A stretch of 64,000 bases of DNA from Paratinospora sagittata. Taxonomy: Eukaryota > Streptophyta > Magnoliopsida > Ranunculales > Menispermaceae. This document shows positions 48,036 through 64,000 of this stretch, one piece after another. Both the position numbers and the translations under genes were made by a program. The stretch covers positions 575,501 through 639,500 of the forward strand of contig CM069598.1 of assembly GCA_035771175.1 (NCBI GenBank), given 5' to 3'. Position 1 is the stretch's first letter, and every line of letters starts with the position of its first letter. The notes beneath the pieces are model-generated. The model was not told where the DNA came from and ran no database searches. It saw only the letters and a list, made by a program, of their open reading frames with translations.

Positions 48036-48521
48036 TTGTGATCTTTTTTCGCCATTCAATGAATGCTTATATTTAAGAAGATAGATAGAGAACTAGTCAG
48101 GTTTGATCTTGCAACAGGAAATCGTGCTTGCATTGGATCTAATGTCATCAAGCTTGTAATCTTTGAAAAAAATGTGAATTGGATTAGCTTCTAGGTTGGA
48201 CAATGCTATTGTCTGTGAGAATAACTAATCTCTATCTCGAGATGTTAAATTTTTTTTTTTTAATGAAGAATTACAATTGTAGGCATTGGTTCTGATTTCT
48301 GGCATTGTGACATTGTCCGTTGGTACTGTATTGAATCCTATGAATCATTAAGATCTAGTTTCTACTTAAAGTGCCTAAGCAGATGCCAATTTTGGATATA
48401 CGGATTACTCGACATGGATGTTTAATGATTATTAGAGTTGTTTTTCATTGATATGCTCTTCTTTGACATTATGAGATTTGTTCATTCTTGACCTGTTTTC
48501 TTCTTTGCCAGGTCTCTGCAA

Positions 48522-60349
<11,828 letters not shown>

Positions 60350-62224
60350 CAGCATCTAACGGGAGCAGGCCCGATCGTTGTAAGTCACAGATGATTTCAT
60401 CAAGCTGCAATTTAATTAGTATTATGCAACATTCCTTAAGAACACCTTATCAGATTTTATTGTCTGCTATTTCTAGGTGAGTGAGTTGGATCTGGAGCTA
60501 CTTTTATCAACGTGCGTCTACATAAGAATTGTATCACCTCTGTTTGGCAGGGACTTTCACAAGTCCTGGAATAGTTTTGACTTTTGAGTGAACTTCCTAG
60601 GTTTAATACTCAAAGGAACTATAGTCCAAGTAATTAACTAGCTAAAAGCAACATCGAGCATCCAATCACCTTCAATGCTTAGATGATTGAATTGAAAGAT
60701 TTGATTCATGAATCCATCCTTGTACGGTTGAGTCTTTGTTGATGCTGAGGTTATTTTATTAATCTTGGTAAAATGTTGTATTTTATATATTCTTAGTGCA
60801 GTTATTGCCTCAGTGCTTTTCCATGCTATTTGTAGTAATTTGACATTTCCACAGAGAACTCATGTAAGGAAAAGAAAAGGTCAAATAAATAGAAAGAAAA
60901 TGCGGATACTTTTTTTATCTCCCAAGTGACTTACATTTAGATGTTAAGTCATATACAACCTTTGACTTACATTTGTTCCTTGAAGGGCATGACCCAGGTA
61001 ATGTTTGATTTCTCTAAACTTCTATAAGGATTTCAAAAGAGTGATGATACAGGGATGTGGGCCTGGATCACAGGGAGCTGCTGATGCTCATGACACCCGC
61101 AGCCCCTGTTATGATTTGCGTTTTTGTCCGTGTTTCTCCCTGTTTTTGTAGCATTTTTCATTTTAAAACGAACCTTTGATCATTCATTTATACTAGAGGT
61201 TGTGATTCTAAAATTCAATTTTTTTTTTGGTTTTTTTCTAGTCTTATTAGTCTATAGTTTATTTTAGTGTTGATTGTGGACTTACGAATGCCATTTACCT
61301 ATATTGACAAGGGAAAACGTAGTTGAGTACTTTAAATTTAGGCTGTAAATTTCATCACTCGTGATAAAGAGTGTGATCACCTGAACACGCCGATTGGGAT
61401 GAAGGTTCGTATAGCCGAAGATTTTGGCCTGATTACCTTCACTTAAATTGTACCATCATTTAAACCTCTGAGATCCTTGGCATTAAAGAATTTTCTATTT
61501 GAGATTTTTTTTTTTTTTTTAATTGATTGGTAAGTGGTGGGCTTTGAACCCATGCAATCAAAATTTATCAGATAGAAGTTTTTGTGAAACAATTAAGGGA
61601 GACAAAAAATCAGAAATGCACGGTTGTAGATTGTGTACAAATACGAAAGGATTGGATACCGCTCAACGCTTGTATCTCGTGGCTTCAGCCCTTGGGCATT
61701 TAATGAGCTGCTGGCCTCGTGCAACTCCCAGCAGAAAATCAGTAGTTTTTTCTTTTGTTTTCTATTTCCTTGTATTTTGGCTCTAATATTAATATTTGTG
61801 GGTGCGATTGAAAACATTATCCTTCTTAGATTTGGCATAATAGAAATAGAGCTTTGCTAACATAGAAAAAAACCAATGGTTGAAAAAAAGTAGAACATAT
61901 CTTGTGCATAAACATCATATCTGGGGGAAGAGAGTGTGGTTAATTATCATATATATTCCTTCCAAATCTAGGATTTGAGCAAAAATAGTATACATATATG
62001 GCACCGTTGATCATAAGCCTAGTTCTCTCATCACACACACACTCACACACACACACAAATTAAACTTTTGAGAGCTTTTAGTTTCTCCAAGGAGTAGTAC
62101 TAGCATATTATACATACATATTAATTTGGGTGTTGCAAAGAGGAGTGCCATGTGGCAGAGAGAGTGATCACTCATTCCCCTATCCTAGGAAGATAACTCT
62201 CTCTTATGGGACTCATCTAGCTAG

Positions 62225-62235
62225 GACACGTGTCC
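62225..62235. promoter_or_regulatory. Palindromic G-box upstream of aldolase
   Basis: GACACGTGTCC is an 11-base near-palindrome around CACGTG (62227-62232), 57 bp upstream of the TATA box. GATAACTCTCTCTTATGG with an I-box-like GATAA lies about 30 bp further upstream. G-box plus GATA motifs are common in light- and sugar-responsive plant promoters; regulation here is inferred. Confidence 0.5.
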
Positions 62236-62281
62236 ATAAGCCCAACTCAGATTCCTCTGGTATATTCCCTCATCCATTCTC

Positions 62282-62287
62282 TATATA
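62282..62287 (+). promoter_or_regulatory. TATA box of the aldolase gene
   Basis: CTCTATATAGAATG lies 90 bp upstream of the start codon, a position that suits a core promoter with a leader of about 60 bases. Confidence 0.65.
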
Positions 62288-62371
62288 GAATGCTTTCCAA
62301 GCAAAGTTGGTTTACAATATTTCACTGATCATAAGCTCACTGCTCACACCACCCCTTAATTTGCTCGAAAC

Positions 62372-63845
62372 ATGTCGGCCTTTGTAGGCAAGTACACAGG
62401 TATATCCTCCCTCGTCTCATCATCTCTCACTCTTTCTGCTAAATTTGATTCTCTGAGTTAAGAAAGCGAGAGGGCACGTCAAGTATAAAGAGAGATCATC
62501 AAAACAAGTTAATTGTCAACCTATATGTAGTATATATGTATGTATGGGTCTGTTGTTTGAAGTGACGAACGCCATTTTCTTCTTTATATAATGGAGTGCA
62601 AGACCCACTACTAGTCCTAGCTACTACCATATATTGTTTGATAGTGTTTGTTTTATGCTATATTATATCTGAGTTATGTCATCAATCTTAGTAAGAGTCT
62701 AAGTTATACAAAAACCAATACTATATGATGTACGTTGAAAGTGGCAGCTGGCATGTCAAGGAAGGGAATCCAAATATGCGGAATCTAAGATGTTTCTGTG
62801 AAGTTTTCAAAGATTAATATATATATTCTTTGAGTCTTAAAAAGAGGAGTGCTATTCATACGGGATTTTAGCACCCTTTTTCAATATATGTTTAGTTTCC
62901 ATTAGTTCGTCATTTTTCTTATTTAAATGCATATATATATATATATATATATATGTTAGAAGATGCTTCTGTTAATTAATAAGTTTTCAAAGATTAATTA
63001 TGGCATGATCACCACACTATACCGACTTTAATTTGTTGGATTAGTCTTTCATATATCTACGGAAAAATCAATTTTTACTACTTGTGCATTATATTTAATT
63101 TACTGCAGTACTTCTGAACTAATATCACTGGTAATTATCAACCGATCTTCATGTTGTTCTAGATGAGCTTATTGAGACTGCTAAGTACATTGCAACCCCT
63201 GGTAAGGGAATCCTTGCCGCGGACGAGAGCACTGGCACCATCGGAAAGCGCCTTTCTAGCATCAACGTCGAAAACAGTGAGTCCATTCGCCAAGCTCTTC
63301 GCGAGCTCCTCTTCACTTCTCTCGAAGCCCTCACTTGCCTCTCCGGTGTCATTCTCTTCGAAGAGACCCTTTATCAGAAAACATCCGACGGAAAGCCCTT
63401 CGTCGATCTCCTCAAAGAAAACAACGTAATCCCTGGCATCAAAGTCGACAAGGGCACTGTTGAACTCGCTGGCACTAATGGTGAAACCACAACACAAGGC
63501 TTGGACTCCCTCGAAGCGCGCTGCCAGGGGTACTACAAGGCTGGTGCTCGGTTCGCCAAGTGGCGTGCCGTGCTTAAGATTGGTGCCAATGAGCCATCTG
63601 AACTGTCCATTCAGCAAAATGCACAGGGGTTGGCCCGTTATGCTATCATTTGTCAAGAGAATGGGTTGGTGCCGATTGTGGAACCAGAGGTGTTAACGGA
63701 TGGTAGCCATGATATTAAGAAGTGTGCAGCTATTACTGAAACTGTGCTTGCTGCGGTGTATAAGGCACTTAATGATCATCATGTGCTGCTTGAAGGAACG
63801 CTGTTGAAGCCCAACATGGTCACTCCTGGCTCTGATAGCCCAAAG
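62372..63845 (+). CDS. FBA: Cytosolic fructose-bisphosphate aldolase, 5' part (runs off the window)
   Basis: Class I aldolase, interconverting fructose-1,6-bisphosphate with dihydroxyacetone phosphate and glyceraldehyde-3-phosphate in glycolysis and gluconeogenesis. Exon 1 is 62372-62399 (MSAFVGKYT, then one base). Exon 2 is 63163-63845 (GT-AG, phase 1), ending DSPK before a donor GTAATT. Together they make 237 of about 358 residues; the remaining exon or exons lie beyond base 64000. Seen motifs are [50 protein letters not shown] and [14 protein letters not shown], the last carrying the Schiff-base lysine. No plastid transit peptide precedes the core, which marks the cytosolic isoform. The exon layout with a tiny first exon is typical of plant cytosolic FBA genes. 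Intron 1 (62400-63162) contains a TA microsatellite. Confidence 0.96.
62931..62953. repeat. (AT)n microsatellite in aldolase intron 1
   Basis: An AT dinucleotide array of about 11 units within the first intron. Confidence 0.8.
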
Positions 63846-63956
63846 GTAATTGATTAATTAATGATGCTTTTCATTTTAATTAGTAGGATCCAACTCATAA
63901 AAGAAATCTCAATTTATATATTTTATGTTGTGAAATTACCCAGAAACTAAACAGTT

Positions 63957-63957
<1 letters not shown>

Positions 63958-63987
<30 letters not shown>
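63958..63987. repeat. (AT)n microsatellite after aldolase exon 2
   Basis: An AT dinucleotide array of about 14 units within the intron that leaves the window. Confidence 0.8.
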
Positions 63988-63991
<4 letters not shown>

Positions 63992-64000
63992 GAATGTAAA

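Larger units (their letters stand above)
60350..62371. other. Intergenic, UKL 3' flank and aldolase promoter region
   Basis: The UKL 3' UTR lies at the left. A probable old repeat near 61515-61580 carries a B-box-like complement (GGGCTTTGAACCCATGC). A short (AC)n tract is at 62034-62056. The final 200 bp is the aldolase promoter. No gene is supportable. Confidence 0.45.

Overview
The window is AT-rich nuclear DNA from a flowering plant, most likely a eudicot. The evidence is seven multi-exon genes with GT-AG introns and plant-type products, long intergenic stretches, and many degraded retroelements. I cannot name the family or species from sequence alone.

Layout: 1-560 holds the 3' end of a decayed Ty1-copia element. 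A cytosolic HSP90 gene (minus, 1904-4789) follows. Next is an SFT2-like Golgi transport gene (plus, 6684-13902), whose 6.1-kb first intron carries a small non-autonomous LTR element and an AACCGAA-rich segment. After a 7.6-kb gene-poor stretch comes an LRR receptor kinase of the RGF-receptor (RGI) type (plus, 21497-24914). Then come a RecX-family gene (minus, 26366-28859), a KIN-14 kinesin with an N-terminal CH domain (minus, 30093-39525, 17 coding exons) and a 7-kb repeat-rich intergenic region. A uridine kinase-like/UPRT-like gene (plus, 48522-60349, 14 coding exons) has a complete 1.6-kb non-autonomous LTR retrotransposon in its second coding intron. The 5' part of a cytosolic fructose-bisphosphate aldolase gene (plus, from 62372) runs off the right edge.

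The genes are unrelated housekeeping or signalling genes with their own promoters. There is no operon-like logic, and I see no multi-gene system that looks new. I rebuilt the exon structures by hand from splice sites and reading-frame continuity. All seven models stay in frame, and the six complete ones end in a stop codon.

The most notable points are genome-structural. They are a near-perfect 141-bp in-frame duplication inside a kinesin tail exon, two gutted non-autonomous LTR elements inside introns (one with a 33-bp minisatellite, one with intact target duplications), a tandem and inverted SINE-like cluster in a kinesin intron, a SINE with clear target-site duplications, and a 1.9-kb intronic segment bounded by 32-bp direct repeats.
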